Source: Nymphaea colorata
Lineage: Eukaryota; Streptophyta; Magnoliopsida; Nymphaeales; Nymphaeaceae
Reading direction: 5' to 3'
Assembly (NCBI RefSeq): GCF_008831285.2
Contig: NC_045146.1
Coordinates: 20,475,289 to 20,539,288, forward strand
DNA: 64,000 bases
A model generated the notes under the pieces. The model ran no database searches, was not told the DNA's origin, and saw only the letters and a program-made list of their open reading frames with translations. Position 1 is the stretch's first letter. Each line of letters starts with the position of its first letter. This document shows positions 10,138 through 20,633 of the stretch, piece by piece. Position numbers and translations under genes: made by a program.

Positions 10138-12239
10138 TCCAAAAAAAGGAGAAAATGCGTTTCTAACAATGGGTCTTCAGTTCACCGGTGCTCTTCGGCC
10201 AAGGTGCAGATGAAACTGCGTGCGGGATTGTACTCAAAGGTAAAAATTAAAAAAGCGGTTAGTACCCAAAGCTTCTAATAAAATAAGTTTTATTACATAA
10301 GAGAAATTAGTACTTGGAAATTTGTGGAGCGATAATTTTAAAGGAACCTAATGCAGAAATAGTTTATTTGGTAAGGTTCAAATCAAATCTCTTGAGTTCG
10401 GGTATTACTACTTCGAAAGGCCAACAATATTCTTACGTGGTAACGTAAAAATTGATAATATGTATCATTTGGCAACACTGTACCGCTTCTTTTGGAGCTG
10501 ACTTTTTGTTTTCAAATACAAAATCGATTGTGGTTCCTTTTCATTCTTCTCGACAAAACCTAATAGCTTAGTCTTTAAGGCCATAGATACAAGGCTTCTC
10601 GGTTCACTTTCCTCTCTCAACTTTCTTCCAAGTATTATTATGCAACATTTTCCAATGCAATGCATCAGCTGACGCACCCATTTGAGTAGTTGGTAATATA
10701 ATTACAGTTGAAATATCACGAACATGCAGGAGGTCAGGGCTCAATAATTAGGTGGCGAAATGCACGATTAATTTCAATGTTTCCAAAGTAAAAACGTGCG
10801 CCCTCCTCTCGTTTTTACCCATATCATTCTTTTGCATGACTGTGTTGACATCTGGAAGAAAATTACGCTTAAGAGTATGATATTTCTGAAATTATGAACA
10901 ATAACCTACGATTCTCATACTGCCACAGTTATTAAACATTGTGCAACTAAACTTAAAGAGCAGATTCTTGCCTGTTGATCAGAGAAAGAAATGTACTATC
11001 ATTGAGAAAATTAATGTTCAATTTCGTGCGTTAAACCTTCCAACTTTCCAAAGCTTAAAGTATGCAGGAAATATTCATCACCCAGCCCTGAGCTACATAA
11101 TATTGGCACTCGGTTTTAGCTGTGCATATGATGATGCATGCCTGCTGTCAAGGCACGCTTCCTCATGCATGCATCTCTTCACTGTCCTCGGCTACATGGA
11201 TAGGTTCAACATGTATGACCGCAGTTAATCCACGCCTCGTGAACATAAGCTTACCTGTCTTCCAAATTAAAAATAAGCAAATTTTGATGCGGATCTCGTT
11301 TCCAGATAGCATAATATGGCCAAGTTCCACCCAAGGAAGCAGGACCGCTTTATTATTTTATCGTTTTCTACGAAGCCTTGAATCTGCAAATTACTATGAA
11401 AATATGAAATCGACATGTACGCTATGTAGATCTAATACCAATGTAAAAACTACTTTTGCCTAGGAAACTGATGTATCAATCTATATATGCAAGTACACGC
11501 GTGCATATGCTCATGCATGTGCGAGTGTAAGATAGCATGCTGCAGGGTGTCTAGAAAGCGAATTGGTGTGTGTGTGTGGCTAGAATTAAGACCCTGCACT
11601 AATATGGAGTACAAAGTTGTACAATTCACTAACGTTTCCTGTTCTTGAACTTGAGAGTACTGTGTTCAGGATCAACTCAAGTAACGAGAACACCTGCTAC
11701 AGATCGAATCCCGAAGATCCTGACCAAGCCTCCTCTCGCTGCCCACGTGTTTCCTGGCGCTTGTCTTACTTCGCAAACGTGCTGCAACACCATTTTTCTT
11801 CAGGGAGCATCTCTCAACGAATACACACACGCACAGCGCAAAACAGGATACGGATGCCCGTATCCAGGAGGAAGGAAAGATGACGGAGAATCCAACTGAT
11901 CAGCTCGATAAGGAAGCAGGTACGCCGGCGTTTATATGAGAAAGGATTCACAGAAGAGACGAAGATTATAAGGCCAGTAAAAGAAGAGACTGTGTCATGA
12001 TGGTGATTGCTTGTTTGTGGTGCACCATGCAGAAACAGAAACCAACGAAAATTTGACCACAATGGTGGCTGTTGCCCATTGCAGATTGCAATTCATCAAG
12101 ATTTCAAAAGGAGAAATCGGAAAGAAATTTGCGTACACTATTTTAAGGTGTACAGACATACGCAAATAACAGTCTCCACTCTCGAAATGACAGAGAGCGC
12201 GAGAAATGCTTCCCAGTCGTCCCTTGAGATTCAAGCTGG

Positions 12240-13480
12240 AGTGCCCAGTCCCTCGCAATTGCCTTCTGCTTTAAGAACTTCAAGGATGAAGCCTTTATTG
12301 GAACGAGACAAACTCCTGCTGGATCCTTCATTAGCACAAGTAACTGCCAACAAAAAGGCACCAAGAAAGTAAATAGGAGATCGTCAACGTATTCATGCAA
12401 CTACACCATTCGACTAATCTACCAGCATAGTTGGTAATTAAGAACAGTGTTGCCCAAAGCAATTACTATGTTTTCAACTCGTACTTTTGAGCCAAATAAA
12501 GTAGTGGATTAATGTTCTACCAAATCTAATTATTCAGAGGCCACCTCAATACTCCCTCTCTTATCAACATGGAAGTCATGTTACGCAGAGATAAAAACAC
12601 TAAGAAGGGTATATAATTGGTTGAGAAGATAACGTTAAGAACTTCAAGGGAAAAATATCATTCATTCGAACCAAAAAAACGACCCCACCCTGCTGGGATC
12701 CCTTATTATAATAAATAACTTATGTCAACAAAAAGCATGGGAAAAGGAAATAAGGGATCGTCAAGTAGGCCTTCAATGGTAGAAGAGACAGGAACTTAGA
12801 CTTTCCATAATCAATTTTTATTTCCCAAAATCGGTTAGCTGAAGGCTTTCAGGGTAACCGGAGTTCATGTATTCATGCAACCAATCCGGAGTTCCATAAT
12901 TAATATCAAGAACATGCTGGCCAAAGCAATTACTATATTTTGAACTTGTACTCATAATACAAGTGGGCCGAATAGAATGGTGGGTGGTTACATCAATGCT
13001 AACTATTTCAGTAAAGCAATCAAATCAATGCAGACCATGTCAATGCACACACTCTCTTTCTATCAACCTGGAAGCATAATGCACAATTGAGTAACACAAC
13101 TTAAAAGCATCAAGCAGGGCAGCGAAACCTAGTTACTAAATCAATTGGCTGAGAAGATAAAATTGTTTTCTGCTCTAAGACCTTCATCTGTATATCTTTT
13201 ATTAGAACGAGGCGTAGGCTCTCCTTCTCGGATCCTTTTATTAGAACAAATAACTGCCAATAAAAAAGCGCGGAGAAAGTAAATAAGAGATTCCCAATTA
13301 GTGCTTCAATCGTAAAAGGAAACAGTCCTCCATGTCCATATAGTTGGTACCAAAAACATTGTTGCCCAAATCAATTCCTATGTTTTTCAACTCGTACATA
13401 TACACGCGATCGAGTTAAAGAAACCGGTCGTTTGTTCTACCAAATGTAACTAATGCAGATCATCATGATTTTTTCTCGCT
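12240..13480. repeat. Three diverged copies of a roughly 0.45 kb repeat
   Basis: Several landmarks recur in the same order. GCCCAAAGCAATTACTATGTTTT-like text occurs at about 12450, 12920 and 13363. AACTGCCAACAAAAAGGCA-like text occurs at about 12342, 12721 (weaker) and 13251. TTCTACCAAATCTAA-like text occurs at about 12512 and 13433, and GAGAAGATAA at about 12622 and 13151. Spacing between copies is about 445-470 bases with many indels. It looks like an old tandem array or nested non-autonomous element. No coding frame is conserved between copies. Confidence 0.65.
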
Positions 13481-14311
13481 GCCGCTCCCTAACAAATGCA
13501 GCACTCTTTGATGAATTTGGCTCTTCTACTTCTGGTGGAATCTCCCAGTGGATAGGAATATGCTCGTCCCCTTGGACGAGCTAAGAAGGAGACTGCTAAC
13601 ACTGAGTAAGCCTCCTGCAGGTGCAGCTGGGGCTTTCAGATGTTGGATGAGTTGCAATGGCTCCTTACTCCGTCAACTTCCTCTGCTATTTTCTTGCTAC
13701 TTTACTTCAGTATTTTTTTCTTGCTTTGTGATTTCGGTTCAACTCTCCGCTGGACCCTACGCAACCGAGTCACTAAATCAATCGGCTGAAACAATAATTT
13801 TATGGCACTGGAAAAACTAATCTTCGTGTGCTAGGAGTGAATTAGTGGTGACAAATACATAGCGCCGTAATGCATAGATAAATTATTTCGTTATACCGAA
13901 ATTTCTCAGCTTTCCATTCATTAAATGAAAAGACACAAATGGCATGCCTGATCAATATCGCACTAAGTTTGTTCATATGTCCACGTGTATCAAGACAGAA
14001 AAGAGAGTCTTCAGTGTCTGTGTTCCGAAGAATTGTACAAATCCTGATATAAAAACCAATACTTATTATATAAATATTTAACAACGCCCTAGAGCTAAAA
14101 AAATATGATCTTTTTAAAGTAATATTATCTTGACCATGTACTGTAAAGATGCCAGAAGTGCCTTTTCTCTTTGCTGCTCATATGATTTCAGAAAAGAAAG
14201 AGAAATAGCGACTAATTTCTTCCTAACAGCGAGCAGGCTGATGGCGATTGATGGCAGCGATAATAGTACTCTATAATATGACGGAGTATTAGGTGCTGCA
14301 ATTTTCAGGTC

Positions 14312-14334
14312 CAGAGAGAGAGAGAGAGAGAGAG
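14312..14334. repeat. (GA)n microsatellite downstream of the bHLH gene
   Basis: About eleven GA units on the plus strand, 28 bases beyond the bHLH stop codon and therefore probably in its 3' UTR, as CT on the coding strand. Confidence 0.9.
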
Positions 14335-14361
14335 GATAGCTTACTCCGGAGCTTTGAGGCT

Positions 14362-15819
14362 TTATTGCTTCACCATCCTCCTATATAGAGCGGTCCTCAG
14401 ACTCTCGGCGGTCTCCAACTCGTCGGAGGTCTTCACCACCACATTCTGAAGCATCACATCTCCCACCGTAGTCACGCTGGCGTGGTGAACCGCCAGCTTC
14501 ATTTCCTCCAACGCCTTCATTAAGGCAGTCGCCGGATAGTTCCTGTTCTCGCTCTGGACCTTGATCATGGCATCAGCCCCTAATATCGTCACCTCAATCT
14601 CCGTATCCCCATAACCAAGACCCCCTTGATCATCAGCGTCCCCACGCTCAAACTCAAGTTTATCGCCATTACGATCTTCACAAGCACTAGCAGCGGCACC
14701 AGCATCGTTATTGTTATTATTGCGGCTGCCTTTACCACTAGGCTCGACCTTCACGCCTTCCCCTCTTTCCGCCCCTCCCAGCGCCTTCTCCAACGTCTCC
14801 ACCTTCTCCTTCAGCTCCTTGATGTACGAGACTGCGTCCTCCAAGAGGGAGGCCTTGTCCATCCGCGACACGTTCGGGACGACGGCGCGCAGAGCGTAGA
14901 ATCGGCAGTTGAGCTTCTCCCTCCGCTGCCGCTCCGCCTCGACGTGGTTGAGCGGCACTTCCCGGCCGTCCGCCGGCTTCCTCCCTCTCTTCTTTGTTCG
15001 CATCGCTACCTCTACCACTATCGCCTCTTCCGCCTCGTCCGAGTGTTCCGAGTCAACGCAGGAGGAGATCATCGTGGGATGGGAGCTCTCCCCGATCTTG
15101 TGGCTCGCATCTGCCGCCCCGTTTCCGTTGCCTCCGGCCGTGGAGCAGGCACCGGTCTGACCACCAGAAAGAGCGGCGCTAGAAGCCCTGCCGTCGTGTC
15201 CGTTCTCCAGCTGGAACAGCACGGCGATGGTCTGGAGAAGGGCGGGGTTCTCCGGAATGATGTCCGAGGAGCCGACCTCGAGCACTTGGCCACCAAAGGG
15301 AACGAGGACGAGGGTCTGAATGCCGTGGAGGAGCGCTTGGCGAGTGCGCTCACAGGCATAGGCGTGGAGCCGCTGGCGGCCGGCGAGCCAGATGCAACTC
15401 CCCGAGGCGTAAGCGTCGAAGACGACCCCATCGGAGGAGGAGAAAGTGCGGGCAAGGGACAGGACGTAGAACCACTCGGCGTCTGTGACCTCGCCGTCCA
15501 TGGATCCGTCGATGTCCGGGTTGGCCATGATGAGCTCCTGGATGTCGCGCAGCGCCCGGAGTCGTTCGTCGGAGAGGGCTCCAGGCGGCCTGGACCGGAG
15601 GCCGGCAAGCTCCTCACGAGGTCCACGGTAGTGGCCGTCGCCCCAGGCAAGCAGCATCCTGCCGGCCCGGTCTGGTGAGGGCTGCCAGGAGAGGGCGTAA
15701 GCCCACCACTCGGGCCTGGTCTGGACTAGGATCTGCAGCCGGTGCTGCAAGGAAAATGGGCGAGAAGGAGGAGGTGGAGGTGGGTACTGAAATGGTGAAG
15801 AGAAAGAAGAAGGGTCCAT
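14362..15819 (-). CDS. MYC-type bHLH transcription factor (MYC2/bHLH14-like)
   Basis: Uninterrupted 485-residue frame without introns, as is usual for the MYC2/bHLH14 group. The bHLH-MYC_N domain covers about residues 23-204: [36 protein letters not shown], then [14 protein letters not shown] in the region that binds JAZ repressors in MYC2. An acidic patch ([11 protein letters not shown], about 256-266) follows. [12 protein letters not shown] leads into the basic helix-loop-helix (about 287-346) with the H-E-R DNA contacts in [14 protein letters not shown], predicting G-box binding as a dimer in the nucleus. An ACT-like dimerisation domain fills about 405-485. It is shorter than MYC2 (over 600 residues) and near bHLH14 or the JAM repressors in length. 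The basic region and acidic patch look more like MYC2/bHLH14 than JAM. Activator or repressor status cannot be decided here. The stop codon lies inside an AATAAA hexamer. Very GC-rich compared with its flanks. Confidence 0.95.
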   Translation of the reverse strand: MDPSSFSSPFQYPPPPPPSRPFSLQHRLQILVQTRPEWWAYALSWQPSPDRAGRMLLAWGDGHYRGPREELAGLRSRPPGALSDERLRALRDIQELIMANPDIDGSMDGEVTDAEWFYVLSLARTFSSSDGVVFDAYASGSCIWLAGRQRLHAYACERTRQALLHGIQTLVLVPFGGQVLEVGSSDIIPENPALLQTIAVLFQLENGHDGRASSAALSGGQTGACSTAGGNGNGAADASHKIGESSHPTMISSCVDSEHSDEAEEAIVVEVAMRTKKRGRKPADGREVPLNHVEAERQRREKLNCRFYALRAVVPNVSRMDKASLLEDAVSYIKELKEKVETLEKALGGAERGEGVKVEPSGKGSRNNNNNDAGAAASACEDRNGDKLEFERGDADDQGGLGYGDTEIEVTILGADAMIKVQSENRNYPATALMKALEEMKLAVHHASVTTVGDVMLQNVVVKTSDELETAESLRTALYRRMVKQ

Positions 15820-16130
15820 AGAGAGGATTCTCTCGGCGTTATTCTTCTTCTTCCTCGTCTTCCTCCTCTTGCTTTGCTGCTGCTCCCCCCCTTCTTAGGG
15901 GTAGGGTTGAGGTTATTTGGTGGATCTCGGATATGTGAGGAGGGGCCCGATGGAGCTGAGGCCGAATCTCGGCCTACCAAGTTCTTCTATGCTATGGCGG
16001 TGCGGTCCTCGTGGGATGTGGGGAATTTCGGCACTCAAATCACGTGCTCGAAAAGGGCAGGACAGTGCGGGCCATGTTCACTGGGACTTTGAGTTACTGG
16101 GCCGCCGGCCTCTGGCTGTGCCTGTGAGTG
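15820..16130 (-). promoter_or_regulatory. 5' leader and proximal promoter of the bHLH gene
   Basis: Directly upstream of the bHLH ATG the coding strand is GA-rich (GAAGAAGAA units at about 15840-15870), typical of a plant 5' leader. No clear TATA box was found. The stretch up to the first G-box stays GC-rich. Confidence 0.35.
16041..16046. promoter_or_regulatory. G-box CACGTG, 222 bases upstream of the bHLH start
   Basis: Perfect palindromic CACGTG in the proximal promoter. It is the preferred site of MYC-type bHLH proteins, so feedback by the encoded factor is plausible. This is inference from motif and position. Confidence 0.5.
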
Positions 16131-16268
16131 AGGTGGTCGGTCGGTGAGGTGACGACCCCCTCGAGCTCCGTGAACGTTACCCATCTGCTTCCCTCCACAA
16201 CCCACTCCCTCCTTCCCACCCAAAATAATGATACATACTTACCAAACAAACAGCTCAGCTGCCCCATT

Positions 16269-16291
16269 TTATTTGATTTGATTTGATTTGA
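16269..16291. repeat. (ATTTG)n short tandem repeat
   Basis: About four and a half perfect copies of ATTTG. Confidence 0.85.
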
Positions 16292-16544
16292 TGGCGATGT
16301 GTATGTATCCCTCATCCCCTCCTCCGTCCACCGTCCACCGTCCACCTCAGATAGCCACTGAATTCGATTAGAAAAGTCCGGTACATTATTGCCTGTATCG
16401 GGTCCGGTTTATAAAATTTTGTTATCCAACAACTTGAATTCAATTCAGGTCCAAATAAAAAGAAATTATTAACGACTGTCCTGATCTCTTGTTAATTAGG
16501 AGAAGGGTAGGACGGAGCTTTGATTGCATAATAGATGCTCAAAG

Positions 16545-16550
16545 CACGTG
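16545..16550. promoter_or_regulatory. Second G-box CACGTG upstream of the bHLH gene
   Basis: Perfect CACGTG about 725 bases upstream of the bHLH ATG, in an AT-rich context (AAAGCACGTGCCC). Confidence 0.35.
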
Positions 16551-17397
16551 CCCTTAGTATTTGCTCTAAAAAGGCCTGCATGGAGGCTCTCAAAAGGTCT
16601 TCAACAGCCACGACGCCATTGTTACTTGTTAGGGAAAATAAAATAATAATAAACTATCTTCCTCAACAACCAAAATTTTAATCTCATCAAACCAGGCTGT
16701 TATAAAATTTTAACATCCCTAGATAGTGAGCAGTTTGCCAACAAACTGTAAGTCTTTACCGACGAATGGAATGTTGTCACCTTCAACGATGAATGAAGTT
16801 CGTCGAAATATCTTCTTTTAGGGTGGTGATGCCGCTACCTACCATGCACTGAGTAAAGACCTGCCCTTGGCCTGTAAGGGGACGTCACTTTTTCAATTTC
16901 CCTAAACGCAGTCTTATTAATTCGCAGTAGAACAATTACTGACTGCAAACTAGCGTATTTGTTTCCAGGAGGCCTCGCAGGGGCAGTGCTTGAAAATCTT
17001 AGGGTCTGAATTTGAACTTTACGGTAAGTTGGGACGGCACTTGAACAATATCTGCTCTCCGACGGCGACATCCCTGTCGGCTCTTCAAATTCTTTCTTAT
17101 CTACGAACGAGAGGGAGGAGAGGAACCCTTTTATCATTTTAAGGGGCGATGTATTCTCTTGAAGCCTCTGTTATTTTTATTTATGTATAGATGCTCCTTA
17201 TGGTTTAATTAAGTTCTCATTTCTTAGTGTCATTTAGTCAAAAATTCATGGCTCCACCACCGTTTATGCACAAGGGCCCCTCAAGCAAGGTGGTGACTGC
17301 TCTTAATTGTCATCTATTAGTTTTTTTTTTTTTTTCATTTTTTATTCAGGTGGTGTGTTGTAAGAGGCTGGAAGATTTCTTCATCTAAAGAAGAAAT

Positions 17398-17400
<3 letters not shown>

Positions 17401-17435
<35 letters not shown>
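17401..17435. repeat. (TA)n microsatellite
   Basis: About seventeen uninterrupted TA units in intergenic DNA. Confidence 0.95.
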
Positions 17436-17439
<4 letters not shown>

Positions 17440-18630
17440 AACATATGCATACAACAGTAGTACAAGTGCTTCGTAAATCTATTTTAACTTTTGAGGCAGT
17501 AACACTCGCATAGTGTTTTCGTTGTCAAACTGCGGTTAAAGTTCTGTAGGTGGTGTAAACTAAAAAGATGCATGGCTTCCACATGATCTCAACAACTGAC
17601 ATGAGATCCACATATTTGATGCTAGATATCAGCTTTTGATCTTAAATGGGAACTGAAGATCTGGCCGCATCAGATCTTATCTAAGGTCTATCAGCCAACG
17701 CGGACAGGTGGATCCAACATGTCTAAAAACTTAGATATGAAAGAATCGTGTCTTTTTCATGTGTACATCTCACTTTAAATTTTAAAAGAAACTCGAACCA
17801 TTGTTTTATGAACCAACCACCTATAACATCCGGTCTATATAATGGAAGGACGTCATAATTTTCTCTTTTGACTTGCACTTTTGGAGAAACGGAACCCCCA
17901 GATACTATTAGTTGTTAAAATAACAAAGCTGTGGAACCTCCCAAAATAACTGGTGTTTTTGCACAGCCTGCTCATTTTTATTTGTGATTTGGCGGACGGA
18001 TTTTTCAATGTTTTCTCATGGCATGATGTGTTTTGAAGAAAAGCCTTTCCACAACACATACGCAGTATGAATGATCTATAAGTTAAATTCGAGTTCATGG
18101 CTATAAATGATGTTTCGGTAATTTATGAAGTTAATTCAATTAATTAAATAATTTTTTTTTGTTATGAAACTTATCATTTGTAAAGCTCGCGAAATACTCT
18201 GCGAGCAATTAAAACTTATGTATAAGCTCAAGCAAATTTTAATTAATGGCATTAATTTGATTTTTTCTTCCTAAATATATATGCTTTGACTTAGAGTTAA
18301 ATGGCAAATGCTGAAATAAGGTATGACTTTTCTTCCTCGTCTCCCTTTCTCCAATCCATTTACTCATTCATTCGCATACCGCACGATTTTACACAATCAA
18401 ATCCTGCATGATTCGTTTTTATTTTGGGAAAAAGATTTCAATTGTTACAAGCTTATTATCCAATATAATGACTGATTCCCTGGTCTTGGATGGTTATCAA
18501 CTTAAATTCTGTTAGGTAGGATCAAATTATTTTTTAATCCCACCAAGTCAAACTAAGCATAGCAATTCGGTCATATCAAAATAAAATTTGAGTTTTCCTT
18601 CGCAGTTGTCAGTACAATTGAGGCCCATTG

Positions 18631-18631
<1 letters not shown>

Positions 18632-18670
<39 letters not shown>
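18632..18670. repeat. (AT)n microsatellite
   Basis: About nineteen AT units in intergenic DNA. Confidence 0.95.
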
Positions 18671-18673
<3 letters not shown>

Positions 18674-20321
18674 ACTCAAGGTTTTCAAGGGAGAGGCGTG
18701 AAGGCTAATAAAAAGAGACAGCGACTCCAAGGAAAAGCCAAAAAGAGACGGCGTCTCCGAAAACAATTCGTTCAGATTTTCGGGCGGAGAGACGAGCAAG
18801 TTCCTGTTGCTTCTGCTGCTCCCCGTAACCTCGGCATCACCCTGCAATGAAATGAACTGATGGTGCCCACAGCTTCCCTTTAGTGGTAATGGAAGTAACT
18901 ACAGCGTCTCCTTTGCTTCTGCTTCGCTTATCCCTTTCACTAATTACCAGCTACTTGCGCGGATGGAATAAACAAAGCTACTTGCAATTACGGCCGCGAA
19001 GACGACATCCCTTTTCTCCGTGACATCCTTTTCACCTGTTTTTCCTTGCTTTTCATTTGCTCGTAGCGCTGTGGCCGTGAACTCAAAGTTACTCTCCGGA
19101 CACTGAGTCACCCCAAAAAATTATTCACGGGCCAGCAGAAGATTTTTGTAGGGGGACAAGAAAAGTACTTTACTCTACTGAGCACGCGCGTGTTTGCAAG
19201 CACCTATGGGCAGGATGGTGCATGTGCTCCTTGGACCAGCGAAATGAGATATCGAATGAGTGCCGCTGATTGCCTGATTCATAACGAACAGGGAAAAAAA
19301 TATGACTATATTGAAAAGTAAAATGAATTAAAAATTAGAAAACCTCGATTGGAAGTATATAGAAATAATAAAAAGAAGAAAGACAATTCGATTGAAACTG
19401 GTGTCTAAAAAATTAAATTATATTCAGTTTGTGTTTTGGTAGTGTAAATCTTTGAGCGCAATGTGTGTTGGCGATGCGCGTTGCCTTGGGCCGCGTCCTC
19501 TAACATCGGCCATAAAAAATTAACCTTTTATTATATATAAAGCCTATACAATAGCTTGGGCAACATAGATTCTCTGATAAACACCACGACGTTTGTTAAC
19601 AAAAAATCTTAAAAGAGTATGTATGACAAAAGTGTGCATCTCACACCGGCATTAAAGCATTACATGAAAGCACATAAAAGGGTCCCAAACCAGACCCACC
19701 AACACTTGACCATAGAAAAAAACGTTATTGCTACTTAGAAACAGGAGGACACTTACTCATTCCAACGTTCAGTCAAGTGTGGTGGGAATAAAAGTAAAAA
19801 GCATCTGCCTTGGAAAGCGGAGGCCCATGCCATTATGCAGCGCTCAGCATCAGGCCAGCACGGCTCGATTCAATGTTAGGCTCAAGTTGGTCCGGTGCAT
19901 GTACCAAGAGCCTGGGTCTGGCCTCACCTTGGCTGCGTACCAAAAGCCTACGAGGTACTTGGCCCGACACCCACTCTCACTGCCATGTACATCAGCAACA
20001 TATATGTTGTGTACTAGCCCCTACATGTTGTCCATATTAGTAGCCACAATGTGCTGAGTATACAGCAGCTTGTATTAAGGGAAGGACAAAAAAGTAGAAA
20101 GATTCAAACTTGCAATTTAGTAGTTACCTTACATGGGTGTAGATGTAGGTGGAGGTGCAGATACAAATGCAAAGCATTTTTGAAAAGATAAAAAAAATGG
20201 AGGCCATCACAGTAAACACAACGGCATATAGCGGAGTAGACATTGCAAATTCCTGGAAAAAATTGCAGGCTTAGTAGCGTATAATTTTCTGATGAAGAAA
20301 GGGAGGGAGCTAGTCTTTTAT

Positions 20322-20344
20322 CAGAGAGAGAGAGAGAGAGAGAG
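20322..20344. repeat. (GA)n microsatellite downstream of RopGAP
   Basis: About eleven GA units followed by GAGGAGGAG, about 290 bases beyond the RopGAP stop. Confidence 0.9.
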
Positions 20345-20496
20345 GAGGAGGAGGGGCTATTTTATTCGATCTCCATGATGGAATCTAATATCAAACTGCC
20401 AGTCACTAAGATTCACGTTCCATTAACATGCGTGGAATAAAGAATACATCATACAGGGGATCGTTGAACCGCCAAACACCAGTCCATGGTTTTGCA

Positions 20497-20502
20497 TTTA
20501 TT
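20497..20502 (-). other. Possible polyadenylation signal of RopGAP
   Basis: AATAAA on the minus strand, about 135 bases downstream of the RopGAP stop at 20634, a usual distance for a plant 3' UTR. Plant signals are loose, so this is only a candidate. Confidence 0.35.
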
Positions 20503-20633
20503 TGCCGGACTGGGGTCCTCATGAATCCAACCACAGGTTACAAACACAGTAAAATACAGGAACAGGACGCACAAACGTAACACCCCCACAACAAATAAAT
20601 ATACAGAAACCACATTCCCTCTCACATTGCGGC

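Larger units (their letters stand above)
10200..14340. other. Intergenic region between RAD1 and the bHLH gene
   Basis: No gene supported. The 10.2-12.2 kb part is AT-rich with short, unrelated open frames on both strands. The 12.2-13.5 kb part is a diverged triplicated repeat, listed separately. From 13.5 to 14.3 kb the sequence is AT-rich and ends in a GA microsatellite next to the bHLH 3' end. The two flanking genes are on the same strand, so much of the right half is likely 3' flank of the bHLH gene. Confidence 0.5.
16130..20480. other. Intergenic region between the bHLH gene and the RopGAP 3' end
   Basis: AT-rich with only short unrelated open frames. It contains an ATTTG pentanucleotide repeat (16269-16291), two AT-dinucleotide microsatellites and a GA microsatellite, listed separately. 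No protein-like or RNA-gene signal was found, and no terminal-repeat element could be delimited. Confidence 0.5.

Noticed and set aside
14389..14603. Possible introns in the bHLH gene 3' part
   Set aside because: The frame is continuous through the ACT-like domain with conserved sequence on both sides, so no intron is needed.
15069..15650. 193-residue minus-strand frame overlapping the bHLH gene
   Set aside because: Ser/Pro/Arg-rich out-of-frame shadow of the bHLH-MYC_N coding region.
14626..15678. 350-residue plus-strand frame opposite the bHLH gene
   Set aside because: Shadow of a GC-rich coding exon: it mirrors the bHLH codons and has no recognisable domain.
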